A stretch of DNA of 64,000 nt from Streptomyces sp. Ru71 (lineage in GTDB: Bacteria; Actinomycetota; Actinomycetes; Streptomycetales; Streptomycetaceae), in assembly GCF_002920535.1 (NCBI RefSeq), contig NZ_PQSS01000004.1:124001-188000 (forward strand), given 5' to 3'. Numbering within the stretch: the first letter of the stretch is position 1; every line of letters starts with the position of its first letter. Positions 9,028-19,500 of the stretch are shown here, in pieces. Both the position numbers and the translations under genes were made by a program. The notes beneath the pieces are model-generated. The model saw only the letters and a list, made by a program, of their open reading frames with translations, was not told where the DNA came from and ran no database searches.

Positions 9028-9876
9028 TCAGTACGTGTAGAAGCCCTGCCCGCTCTTGCGCCCGATGTCACCGGCGTCCACCATCCGGCGCATCAGCTCC
9101 GGCGGGGCGAACTTCTCGTCCTGGGACTCGGTGTAGATGTTGCTGGTGGCGTGCAGCAGGATGTCGACGCCGGTGAGGTCGGCGGTGGCCAGCGGGCCCA
9201 TGGCGTGGCCGAAGCCCAGCTTGCAGGCGGTGTCGATGTCCTCGGCGGTGGCGACGCCGGACTCGTACAGCTTGGTGGCCTCCACCACGAGGGCGGAGAT
9301 GAGACGGGTCGTCACGAACCCGGCGACGTCGCGGTTGACGACGATGCAGGTCTTGCCGACGGACTCGGCGAACTCGCGGGCGGTGGCGAGGGTTTCGTCG
9401 CTGGTCTTGTAGCCGCGGACCAGCTCGACGAGCTGCATCATCGGCACCGGCGAGAAGAAGTGCACGCCGACGACCCGCTCGGGGTGCTCGGTGGCCGCCG
9501 CGATCTTGGTGATCGGGATGGCGGAGGTGTTGGAGGCGAGGACGGCCTCCGGGCGCACGATCTTGTCGAGCGCGCGGAAGATCTCGTGCTTGACCTCCAG
9601 CTTCTCGAAGACGGCCTCGACGACGATGTCGGCGTCGGCGGCGGCGTCCAGATCGGTGGTGGGCGTGATCCGGGCGAGCGCGGCCTCGGCGTCCTCGGCG
9701 GCGAGCTTGCCCTTGCTCACGAACTTGTCGTACGACGCCTTGATGCCGTCGGTGCCGCGGGTGAGTGCCTCGTCGGTGACGTCGCGCAGGACGACGTCCC
9801 AGCCCGCCTGCGCGGAGACCTGGGCGATGCCGGATCCCATGAGACCGGCCCCGATGACGGCGAGCTTCCGTGCCAC
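9028..9876 (-). CDS. 3-hydroxybutyryl-CoA dehydrogenase
   Basis: 282 residues, the normal size of single-function 3-hydroxyacyl-CoA dehydrogenases. The N-terminal NAD-binding Rossmann motif is GAGLMGSGIAQ (9-19). The active-site strand includes EHPERVVGVHFFSPVPMMQ, with the catalytic His in GVHFFSPVP, and the C-terminal helical domain ends SGQGFYTY. It interconverts acetoacetyl-CoA and 3-hydroxybutyryl-CoA with NAD(P)H, in fatty-acid degradation or butyryl-CoA supply for secondary metabolism. GTG start with AGGGGAG about 8 bases upstream. Single gene. Confidence 0.94.
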   Translation of the reverse strand: MARKLAVIGAGLMGSGIAQVSAQAGWDVVLRDVTDEALTRGTDGIKASYDKFVSKGKLAAEDAEAALARITPTTDLDAAADADIVVEAVFEKLEVKHEIFRALDKIVRPEAVLASNTSAIPITKIAAATEHPERVVGVHFFSPVPMMQLVELVRGYKTSDETLATAREFAESVGKTCIVVNRDVAGFVTTRLISALVVEATKLYESGVATAEDIDTACKLGFGHAMGPLATADLTGVDILLHATSNIYTESQDEKFAPPELMRRMVDAGDIGRKSGQGFYTY

Positions 9877-10295
9877 TGTGCGACTCCCCTGATACGCGCT
9901 GTCGTGGGGCCCCGGCGTCCCGTTCCCCTCGTCCGCTGCGGTTGCGAGGGTGCGCCCGGCGCCTCGGGTCGGAACTCACCAGGCGCCGCCGGGCAGGGGA
10001 AGGGTCACTCCGGGGCCAACATCTCTCCGGCGGACACTAGCGCCCGTGAGGGGCGGCGCGGCGGAGTTAGTAACGCGTTTCACGTCTCACGGGGTGAGAC
10101 ACCGGTCACGTCGGGGGGCGGGGCGAGTTGACGCGGCGTCGGCGGCCGCCGGGTCTCGCGCGCCCTGGGGTGCCGCCGCACGGGCGAAGGGTCCCGGAAA
10201 GACCCTTTGTGCCGCTTGTCCGCGCGCTGGCACCGCGGTTCCCGTCTGCTGTATATCCGTGCGCCTCCCCTGCCGGCTCGTGAAGGAGTACGCCC
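9877..10295. other. Divergent intergenic region (419 bp)
   Basis: Lies between divergent starts at 9876 and 10296, so it must hold both promoters, although no textbook -35/-10 pair stands out. An AT-richer pocket (GTTAGTAAC, about 10062-10070) is followed by the inverted repeat listed separately at 10084-10100. Open frames crossing it lack coding character. GAAGGAG just before 10296 is the lipoprotein ribosome-binding site. Confidence 0.6.
10084..10100. promoter_or_regulatory. Inverted repeat, candidate operator
   Basis: Perfect 7-bp arms with a 3-base spacer: GTCTCAC GGG GTGAGAC. It lies about 195 bp upstream of the lipoprotein start and 210 bp upstream of the dehydrogenase start, in a divergent promoter region. 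The binding protein is unknown. Confidence 0.35.
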
Positions 10296-11151
10296 GTGAG
10301 ACCCCGTTCCGCCGCCGCCCTGGCCGTCCTGCTCGCCCTCGCGCCGGCCGGATGTGCCGGGTCCGGCGGCGACGAGGGCGGCCCGACGACCGCGGGACGG
10401 CCGCCGGCCTCGTCGCCCTCCTCCTCCGCACCGGCCCCCCGGACGGCCGGGGAGTTCCTCGCCCGGGCGAGGCAGGCCCTGTCCGCACGACACGGCTGGA
10501 CCTTCACCGTGAAGGGCAGCGAGAGCCTGACGTCACCGGGCGGCCGCAGCAGCGCCGCCTACACGGCGACGGTGGACCGCACCCAGTCCCCCGAGGCCCT
10601 GCACTCGACGGGCACCACCCGCGCCAAGGGAACGAGCAAGCCGGAAGAGGTCTACGTCGTCGGCGGGACCGGACACGTCAAGAAGGGCGACGCGGCCTGG
10701 AGGAGCGGCCCGCTGACGGACCCGGAGATCGCGGACACGGTGGAGGACCCGGTCGCCGCACTGGAGGCGTTCGGGGGCTACGACGGCGTCACCGTGCACC
10801 GGTCGGCCGACGGGGTCGAACTGCGGGTGACCGTGGTCTCGGCCGCCCTCCCGGACGTCAGGGAGCGGGCCGTGGTGAAGAAGGCGGTACGCGAACTCAC
10901 GCCGACCCTGGAGCGGTTGCGCGCGGCGGGTGTCACGGCGCGACGGGACGGGACGGGACGGGATCAGGGTGGACCGGGTCGAGGAGGTCCTCACCCTCGA
11001 CCCGACGACGTACCGCCTCACCTCCCACCGCTTCCGGTGCGCCTTCGTCATCCCCTCCAGCGCGGGGAGCCTGCGCTACGGCCAGGAGGTGACGGAGCGG
11101 ACCAAGGGCGTCTTCCCGGGAACCATCTCGCTTCCTGCGGGAGTGGGCTGA
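10296..11151 (+). pseudogene. Lipoprotein gene interrupted by a pentanucleotide-repeat frameshift
   Basis: GTG 10296 (GAAGGAG upstream) begins a lipoprotein signal peptide with lipobox APAGC (C20), then a Ser/Pro linker and a LppX/LolA-like beta-rich domain. The frame continues plausibly to about 10940. At 10942-10961 four GACGG units occur in tandem; downstream, the expected coding sequence (DRVEEVLTLDPTTYRLTSHRF to the stop at 11151) is in another frame. One extra 5-base unit would restore a single frame of about 285-290 residues. As printed, translation from 10296 runs out of frame into unrelated sequence. This is either a true mutation, a slippage-switchable gene or an assembly error. Confidence 0.7.
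10942..10961 (+). repeat. (GACGG)4 tandem repeat at the frameshift
   Basis: Four perfect copies of GACGG (10942, 10947, 10952, 10957). A unit length of 5 changes the reading frame with each copy gained or lost. It sits exactly at the frame break in the lipoprotein gene. Confidence 0.95.
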
Positions 11152-11182
11152 GCGAGACGGGCGGTGGGCCCGGGGCCGCCGG

Positions 11183-11728
11183 TCAGTCGACGCGGTCGCC
11201 CAGACCCAGCACCGCCGGGTTCCTGCCGGGGAAGTTCGTCGGCATGCCCGGCACCTCGATGGTGCGCCCGTACACGCCGGCCAGGAAGGCGACGGCGCCG
11301 ACCGGGAACTCGTACCACTCGGCGTTGTCCGTGCGGACGACCACCGGCCATGCGTCCGGGCCCGCGGGGCTCGTCCTCCAGTAGAAGGCGTCCCCCGCGT
11401 TGGACGACGCCCAGGAGATCAGACCGCCCGGCCGGGGGTAGGGAACGTAGCCCTCGGTGTCGCCCATCTCGTACAGGTCCTGGAGGATCTCGTCGTCCCT
11501 GGATGCCGACGCCCAGGGCTCCTCGGCGCCGGGCGTCGGAAGGGACACCATGAGGAAGTCGTCGATGACCAGCACCGGGTACGCCTCCGCCAGGGACCGG
11601 AAGTCGGAGGGCAGCGCCGTACCCAGGGCCGCCGTGAGGGCGGCCCAGTCCACGGCACGCCCGCCCGGCGCACGCCACCGCGTCATGGCCGGAAGCGCGG
11701 CCTCCAGCGATGTGAGTGTCTCCGTCAC
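11183..11728 (-). CDS. SUKH (SMI1/KNR4-type) domain protein
   Basis: 181 residues from a GTG at 11726-11728, placed 2 bases after the L,D-transpeptidase stop, which indicates coupling. The SUKH pattern is visible: LPSDFRSLAEAYPVLVIDDF (40-59), a GLISWASSNAGDAFYW strand pair and a C-terminal EWYEFPVGAVAFLAGVYG. SUKH proteins are mostly immunity proteins against contact-dependent or secreted toxins, or intracellular scaffold proteins. Here the neighbour is a wall enzyme rather than a recognisable toxin; the large RHS toxin begins about 1.8 kb away on the other strand. Role uncertain. Confidence 0.75.
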   Translation of the reverse strand: MTETLTSLEAALPAMTRWRAPGGRAVDWAALTAALGTALPSDFRSLAEAYPVLVIDDFLMVSLPTPGAEEPWASASRDDEILQDLYEMGDTEGYVPYPRPGGLISWASSNAGDAFYWRTSPAGPDAWPVVVRTDNAEWYEFPVGAVAFLAGVYGRTIEVPGMPTNFPGRNPAVLGLGDRVD

Positions 11729-11730
11729 GG

Positions 11731-12711
11731 TCAGCCGATCGCGATGCGCGGGTGGGCGCCGGGGCTGATCCAGCCCATGATCTTGTCCATCGTCGCGCGC
11801 GGCACCGACACGCAACCGGCCGTCGCTCCGGACCCGTTGACGTGGAGGAAGATGCCGGCTCCCCGGCCGGGCGTGGCCGGCCACCGGTTGAAGTTGACGA
11901 CCAGGGCCTTCGCGTACTGCGTCGGATAGTTGATCAGGTGCTCGCTGCCCCGGTCGCCGGACTCGGTGAGCGGGAAGTCGGCGCCCTGCTCGCCGTGCAT
12001 CGAGTTGTAGAACCTCGACTCCGGGTCCTCCACCCACCAGTCGTCGGAGTCGACGACGTGGTACGGCATGCTCGTGCCGCTGGACTCGACGCCGAAGCCC
12101 TCGGTGATGGTGTAGGTGCCCGAGGGCGTGGTGTACGTCCCCTGCCGGCGCGTCGAACCGTCCGTCACACCGTTCGAGCCGACCCGTCCGGCGCTCGTCG
12201 TGAACTGCGCCTTCCACCCCGACGATCCCTTGGACCAGGCCGTGACCGTGGCGTAGGAACCGCTCGCCTTGACGGTGATGACCTGGGTCGCGTCGCCCAC
12301 CTGGACGGGGACGGGGAAGTCGGGGGCGCTCGACGTCCGGGAGCTCTGGGCGTCCCCGCTCCCGCTCCCGGACGCGGCCGTGGACGCCGTCCGCTGCGAC
12401 GAGGCGCCGGCGCTCGGCTCGGCGGACGCGGAGGCGGACGCGGACGCGGACGACGAGGCCGACGCTGACGCGGACGCCGACGGCGACGCCGAACCGGATG
12501 CCGACGCGGACGCGCTCGCCGATCCGCTCGGCGTCGCGGCCAGGTCGCCGGCGTCCGCCGCCACCTGCTCCGCGGACGGGGCGTCGCCCCCGTCGCTTCC
12601 GCAGCCGGTCACGAGGAGCAGCGCCCCGCCGGCGGCGGCCGCGGCGAGCGCTCTGCGGGTGCGGAGGGAGGACCGCTGGACGAGGGGCAGTTCGGGTATG
12701 TCGGGCAGCAC
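11731..12711 (-). CDS. L,D-transpeptidase (YkuD-type) lipoprotein
   Basis: 326 residues from a GTG at 12709-12711. After a basic N-region (RTRR) a hydrophobic stretch ends in lipobox LVTGC (C37). A linker of alternating Ser/Ala (about 60-115) precedes the catalytic domain. The YkuD active site is visible as H290 and SGATAGCVSVPR with nucleophile C300; the usual SHGC is replaced by TAGC, as in some actinobacterial members. Predicted lipid-anchored outside the membrane and acting on peptidoglycan stem peptides (3-3 crosslinks or protein attachment). It is followed within 2 bases by the SUKH gene and preceded by the MmpS-like gene, so a short operon is likely. Confidence 0.88.
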   Translation of the reverse strand: MLPDIPELPLVQRSSLRTRRALAAAAAGGALLLVTGCGSDGGDAPSAEQVAADAGDLAATPSGSASASASASGSASPSASASASASSSASASASASAEPSAGASSQRTASTAASGSGSGDAQSSRTSSAPDFPVPVQVGDATQVITVKASGSYATVTAWSKGSSGWKAQFTTSAGRVGSNGVTDGSTRRQGTYTTPSGTYTITEGFGVESSGTSMPYHVVDSDDWWVEDPESRFYNSMHGEQGADFPLTESGDRGSEHLINYPTQYAKALVVNFNRWPATPGRGAGIFLHVNGSGATAGCVSVPRATMDKIMGWISPGAHPRIAIG

Positions 12712-12763
12712 GAGGAAACCTTCGAGGGGTAAGGGGCTAGGGGGAAACGGGCGCCGGGCGGGG

Positions 12764-13297
12764 TCAGCCCCGTGTCTCGCCGCCCGCTGAGGGGAGCGCG
12801 CCGGAGCAGGTGGCGCGGCCGAACGAGCCGCTGGCCGTGGCGCTCTGGACGTGGCGCCCGCGGATGGCGAGGGCACAGCGCGCGGTGCCGCCGTCCTCGC
12901 CGAGCACGATGCTGATGACCGGGTCGTGGCCGACGGGTACGTCGACGCTGGTCCGCCAGGGCAGGTGTGCGCCCCGGACCACGGTGGCCTTCCCGGACTC
13001 GCTGCGCGCCTGGAACGTGAGGTCGGCGGTGCCGGTGCCGGTGACCTCGTAGGTGACCGGGGCCGTGGGCGTCTGCGGGTGCGCCGACCGCTTGTCGTCG
13101 TCACCGCCGTCGAGGACGCCGTACAGCACCAGTCCGCCGCAGGCGGCCAGTACGGCACCGGCGATCAGCAGCCCGGCGCGGTCGGGGCGGCGGAACCAGG
13201 AGCGCGCGCTTTCCGGCGCATTCGGGGATTCCGGCGTTTCCTCAGACGATTCGAGCTTTTTCGCGGCAGCCCGCACCGACGGCTTTTCCTCACCCAT
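12764..13297 (-). CDS. MmpS-like single-pass membrane protein
   Basis: About 177 residues. A charged cytoplasmic N-terminus ends near RSWFRRPDRAG and is followed by one transmembrane helix (AGLLIAGAVLAACGGLVLYG). An extracytoplasmic beta-sandwich begins VTYEVTGTGTADLTFQ and includes HLPWRTSVDVPVG; this resembles the mycobacterial MmpS accessory fold. Two Cys (in ARCALA and RATCSG) could form a disulphide. The ATG at 13295-13297 has AAAGGGA 6 bases upstream and is preferred over the ATG two codons earlier (13303). No MmpL transporter is adjacent. It shares a divergent promoter region with the RHS toxin gene. Confidence 0.78.
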   Translation of the reverse strand: MGEEKPSVRAAAKKLESSEETPESPNAPESARSWFRRPDRAGLLIAGAVLAACGGLVLYGVLDGGDDDKRSAHPQTPTAPVTYEVTGTGTADLTFQARSESGKATVVRGAHLPWRTSVDVPVGHDPVISIVLGEDGGTARCALAIRGRHVQSATASGSFGRATCSGALPSAGGETRG

Positions 13298-13542
13298 GGG
13301 CATTCCCTTTCCGCTCCGGAACCGGCCCCTTATACGCGATGGCGTACGGCGCTCGCAAGCGAAGGGACAAAACGGGCGCCGATATTCCAGGATTGCCGAA
13401 CTGTCGGACTTGCGAAGTCACTTGACGTGCTGTCACCAGCGTGATTACAACCTGCGGCGCCGCTACGTCTGGCCTGCTCATCGACGCATGCCGGACGTTT
13501 TCGGACACCTTTCATAACGTCTGAGAAAGGGAAAGGGTTGCA

Positions 13543-16500
13543 GTGAGACCCACAAGGGGCAGGCTAATTGCGTGCCTGGTGGTGGCCGCACTGACAAGCA
13601 GTGCGCTACCCCAGGTCGCGTATGCGGCGCCCGCACCGGACGACGGCAACGGCACATCAATTGTCGACGCCGTCAAGGGCTGGTTCACGGGCGACGACGA
13701 CGATCAGAATGCGGGCAGGCCTCCGTCGCACGACGAGCTGGGCGTGGCCGACCGGCAGAAGCTGCCGAAGGGCGCGAACGCGCCCAAGGCCGTCCGCGTC
13801 AAGGAGCTGACGGACCGGCGCACCTCCAGCGCCCGGTTCTGGCAGCTGTCGGACGGCCGCGTCGAGGCGGAGCTGTCGGCGGTGCCGACGGCGTACCGGG
13901 ACGCGAAGTCGAAGTCCTGGAAGACGATCGACACCACGGTCCGCGGCTCCGACGCGCCCGGCTTCGACTTCGCCAACACCACCAACGAGGGCCGCAGCTG
14001 GTTCGGCGGAGACTCCGGCCGGCTGGTCCGCTTCCAGGCGCCGGACGGCCGCAGCGTCACGCTGGGACTGGCGGGCGCGGGCAGGAAGCTCAAGCCCACG
14101 GTCAAGGGCGACAAGGTCACCTACCGGGACGCCGTGAACGGCGCCGACCTGGAGTACGGCGTCGGCCCGGGCCGGGTGAAGGAGAACATCACCCTCACCG
14201 AGCGGCCCACCGGACCGCTGACGTTCACCTTCACGCTCGACACCGCCGGGCTCACCCCGAAGGCCCGCAAGGACGGCTCGATCGCGCTGTACGGCGAGCT
14301 GCCGAACACGCCGGTGATGGTGATCCCGGCGCCGTACATGACGGACGCCAGGAAGGCGGACGCCTCGGTCTTCGGGAAGACCTACAGCACCCGCGTCACG
14401 CAGAAGCTCGTGAGGGACGGCGACGGCTGGAAGCTGACCGTCTCCCCGGACGCGAAGTGGCTCGCGGCCAAGGAGCGGCAGTACCCGGTCGTCATCGACC
14501 CCACGATCACGATCGCGCCCTCCCCGTCCGCCTCCCAGGACACGATGGTCCTGTCGGACTCGGCGTCCACGAACTTCAACACCTCGTGGAAGCTGTCGGC
14601 CGGCAAGACCGACACGGGCATCTCGCGCTCGCTGATCAAGTTCCCGCTGAGCGAGATCCCGTCGGGCACGAAGATCGACTCCGCCCGCCTGGAGATGTAC
14701 TTCGACCAGGCGCACACCACCAACGCCAACGATGTCACCATCGGCGCCTACCGGGCGACCGGCGCGTGGGACGAGTCGACGGCGACCTGGTCCAACACCA
14801 GCTCCCTCGTGGGTGAGCTGTCCGGCACCAGCGTCCAGGTCGACGACGGCGACGCGGGCACGACCGCCGCGACCGGCAGCTGGCCGGCGTCCACGTCGAC
14901 GCTCAAGCAGTACGGCGTCAACGGCGACTACCTCGCCAACAAGGACTCCGTCGCCGGGGACACCTACACCTGGCAGCCGAAGATCCCGGAGACCGCGTCG
15001 TACCGGGTGGACGTGCACTACGTCGCCGCCACCGACCGCGCCACGAACGCGCCGTACACGGTGACCTCGAAGGCCGGCACGGCCACCTACACGGTCAACC
15101 AGCAGTCCGGCACCAACGGCGTGTGGGCCTCGCTGAACGGCGGCACGCAGATCGACTTCAACGCCGGTACGGCCGGCAAGGTCGTCCTCGGCGACGGCCC
15201 GGCCTCCACCTCCACCGCCGTCATCGCGGACGCGGTGCGCTGGGTGAACCCGGCGTCGATCGTGAAGAACACCGGCGAGTACAACCAGTGGCACAAGTTC
15301 CCGGTCACGGACACCGTCCAGGGCTGGCTGAACGGCACGTACGCCAACAACGGCTTCGTGCTCAAGGCCACGGACGAGTCGTCCACCGCCCCGACCGGCG
15401 GCCCGCGCTACGAGGCCGGTGACGGCGACTACGGCGGTGAGACGGCGACGATCCCGCGGCTGACGGTCACCTACGGCAAGGTCGGCACCGCCCTGAACTC
15501 GCCCACGGTGATCCACTCCACGGGCCCGGAGCTGAGCTGGAAGGCGTACACCAACACCACCGGCGACACCGGCTACGACATCGCCGAGTACCAGCTGCAC
15601 CGCTCCACGCAGCAGGCGTTCACCCCGTCTGCGGCCACCCTGGTCGCGCCGATCGACAAGAGCGCCACGGCCTACACGGACACCACCGCGACCCCGACCC
15701 CGGACTCCTCCTCGGTGGAGATCGGGCGGTCGTACTACTACCAGCTCGCGGTGAAGACGAAGAACGGCCAGCTGCTGGGCTCCCCGACCCGGATCGTCGG
15801 CGTGCCGAAGGCGGGCCGCACCATGCGGCTGATCCAGGGCACGACCGGGGTCACGGACACCACGCTGTCCTCGGGCCAGCCGACCACCAACGAGGACACC
15901 ATCGCCTCGTACGGCATCGGCCAGAAGTGGCTGGAGGTCGGCAACAACTCCACCACCTACGGCAAGGCCCGGGCGGCGCTGAAGTTCACCACCAGCGCGA
16001 TCCCGACCACGGCGACCGTGCTGGAGTCCCGCCTGTTCATGTGGGGCGCGGAGACCACCACCGGCACCAACGGCGCCGTCTACGAACTCCACGGCCTGAC
16101 CAAGGACTTCAACGAGACGCAGGCCACCTGGAACAACGCCACCTCGACGACGGCGTGGACCACGGCCGGCGGTGACTACTCCGCCACCGTCTCCGACACG
16201 GTCGCGCAGGTCTCCGAGGTCGGCCGGCACTGGTGGGACGCCACGTCCCTGACCCAGGGCTGGATCAAGACGCCGACCAGCAACAAGGGCGCGCTGGTCA
16301 AGCTGAAGGACGAGTCGGCCACGGGCCCGCAGGAGCGCACCCTGTTCCTGGCCTCGGAGGCGGCCGACCCGCAGCTCGGCCCGCTGCTGCGGGTGATCTA
16401 CGTCGACTCCACCACGGAGGACACGTACTACGCGCCGACCACCCCGGCCCGGATGACCCCGAACTCCACGTACACGGTGGACTTCACGGTCACCAACACC

Positions 16501-19500
16501 ACGTCGAGCGCGTGGGCGGCCGGTGAGCGGGTCCTGTCGTACACCTGGAAGCTCCCCGACGGCACGGACGTCACCACGGGCGGCAACCAGGCGTCCACGG
16601 CGATCCCGGCGCTCTCGCCCGGCCAGTCGGCGACGATCAAGGCGACGGTCAACACGCCGATCAACTCCGACAACGGCAACAAGCGCACCGACTACGTGCT
16701 CGGCTGGGACGTGAAGAAGGTCTCCGACGGCTCCTGGCTGTCGGTCACCAACCCCTCCATCCAGCCGCTGAAGCAGAACGTGGCGGTGGAGGACCCCACC
16801 TCCAACACCCTGGGCCTGGAGAAGTTCTACTCCTACGCCGGCAAGAACACCGGCGCCGGCTCGACGGTGATGAACAACGTCGCCTCCGGCAACAGCGTCT
16901 GGTCCTACGACGCGATCAACAACCCGGGGCGCGGGGTCAACACCTTCTTCCGGGTGGCGTACAACTCCCTGGACACCTCGGACACGGTGCTCGGCTACGG
17001 CTGGTCCGGGCAGGCGTCCGGGCCGCTCAGGCTCGGTGCCCCGCTGGACTTCCACCCGAACCCCAACCCGACCGAGGTCAGGCTTCCGGACGGCGACGGC
17101 ACCACACACGTCTTCCGCAAGCAGGCCGACGGCACCTGGAAGGCCCCGGCGGGCGTCCACTTCAAGCTGGACTTCAAGACCGGCACGGACTGCACCCCGG
17201 ACAAGGACGACACCACCGACGCCTGGACGCTGACCCGTCCGGACGGCATGCGGTTCCTCTTCGGCTGCGACGGCTATCTGACGTCGGTCGTCGACAACGA
17301 CGGCAACACGCAGACGTACACCTACGAGGAGCGCAAGTCCAACAACAAGCCGACCAAGTTCCTCACCTACATCACGGACCCGGTCGGCCGGCAGTCGCTG
17401 ACGGTCGACTACTACAAGAAGGGCGACGCGTCGTACGAGTACATCGACGACACGGGCGCCAAGGTCAGCGGCACCAACCTGACCAACTCCAAGATCTACG
17501 ACCACATCAAGTCCGTCACGGACATCTCGGGCCGGAAGCTCACGTTCTACTACACGACCAAGGGCCTGATGGGCCGGATGGTCGACGGTGAGGACTCCTC
17601 CCAGCCCAAGGTCTTCAAGTTCACCTACGACGCCACCCAGGGCAACAAGAACGTCAAGCTGGTCACGGCCACCGACCCGCGCGGGCACGACACCAAGCTG
17701 GCGTACTACGCCCCGCAGACGGGTGACGACCCCAAGTACCACTGGTGGACCAAGACCGTCACCGACCGGCTGAACGGCACCACCGGCTTCACGTACGCGG
17801 CCGACACGGCGAACACCAAGTTCACCGACACCACGGTCACCGACGCCGAGAACCACACGACGAAGCACGTCACGGACGACTTCGCCCGCCCGGTGCAGAT
17901 GACGAACGCCAAGTCGCAGACCACCAAGCTGGCCTGGGACGCGGACAACAACGTCACGTACCTGGAGGAGGCCAACGGGGCGAGGGCGGCGTACTGCTAC
18001 GACGCCAAGACCGGTTACCCGCTGCGCCAGTGGGACCCGGAGACCACCAAGTCGTGGACGTCGTTCAACCCGACCGACTACTGCGACCCGGCGAAGTACC
18101 CCTCCGGCGCGACCGCGTTCGAGTACCAGACGCGGGCCGACGGCTACTCCGCGAACCTGTACCGCAAGACGTCCCCGCTGGGCAACGTCTGGCAGTTCGG
18201 CTACGACAACTTCGGCAACCCCACCTCGGTCACCGACCCGGAGGGTGTCGCGACGACGTCGGTGCCGGACGACTTCATGTCGACGACCACGTACGACGCG
18301 TACGGCCAGCCGCTGACGGAGACCGACGCCAACGGGCACACCACGAAGTACGCCCAGTACAGCGCGTCCGGTTACCCGGAGAAGATCACCGACGCGAAGA
18401 ACAACACGACCACGTTCGTCTACGACGAGCGCGGCAACACCCGTGAGGTCGTCAACGCCAAGAAGGACGCGAGCGGCCAGGGCGCCAAGGTCACCCAGGA
18501 CTACGACTACTTCGGCCGCCCGCTGGCGAAGAAGGAGCCCAAGGACCAGGCCGCCGGTGTCTTCATCACCACGCCGGCCCCGGTCTACGACGCCAACAAC
18601 AACATCGAGAAGGCGTACGCCCCGAACGGCGCCGTGACCACCACGGTCTACGACGCCGCCGACCAGGTCACCGACCAGCTCGACCCGGTCGACACCACCG
18701 GTGACCCCGAGCGGCGCACGACGACCACGTACGACAAGGTCGGCAACGTCCTGACGGTCACCGAGCCGAAGGGCAACCTGACCACGACGGCCGGCGACTA
18801 CACGACCACGTACTCCTACGACGAGATCTACCAGCCCCTCGCGTCCGTGGACGCCAAGGGCAACAAGACCTCGGCCGTGTACGACAACGTCGGCAACGTC
18901 GTCACCGTGATCGACCCGAAGAAGAACGCGACGGCCGACACCACGGACTTCACCACGAAGTTCGAGTACGACCTGGACCACCGGGTCGTGAAGACGACCG
19001 ACGCGGCGGGCAAGTTCACCACCGTCCACTACGACCTCGACGGCCGCACCGACCGGACGACGGACGCCGAGAACAACACCACCGAGTACACCTTCGACCG
19101 GCGCGGCCTGACCACCCAGGTCAAGGTCCCGTTCGACAAGGACGGCTCGGGCAACATCACCTACCGCACGACCAAGTACGAGTTCGACGAGGTCGGCAAC
19201 CAGACCAAGGTGATCAGCCCGCGCGGCGTCGAGACCACCGACGACGCGACCGACTTCACCACGGAGACGGTCTACGACGAGCTGAACCGGGTCAAGGAGA
19301 CCCTGAGCCCGTTCGACAAGGACGACTCGCGGTACTCCACGCCGGACCACACGTACTACACGTACGACGAGGTCGGCCAGCTGAAGGAGGTCTCCGCCCC
19401 GCCGTCGCAGGGCCAGACCGTCCGCAACATCACGTCGTACGAGTACTACGACAACGGCTGGGTGAAGTCCTCGAAGGACCCCTTCGAGATCACCACGACC

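Noticed and set aside
12420..12540. Ser/Ala tandem repeat as a non-coding repeat
   Set aside because: It is the in-frame linker of the L,D-transpeptidase lipoprotein.
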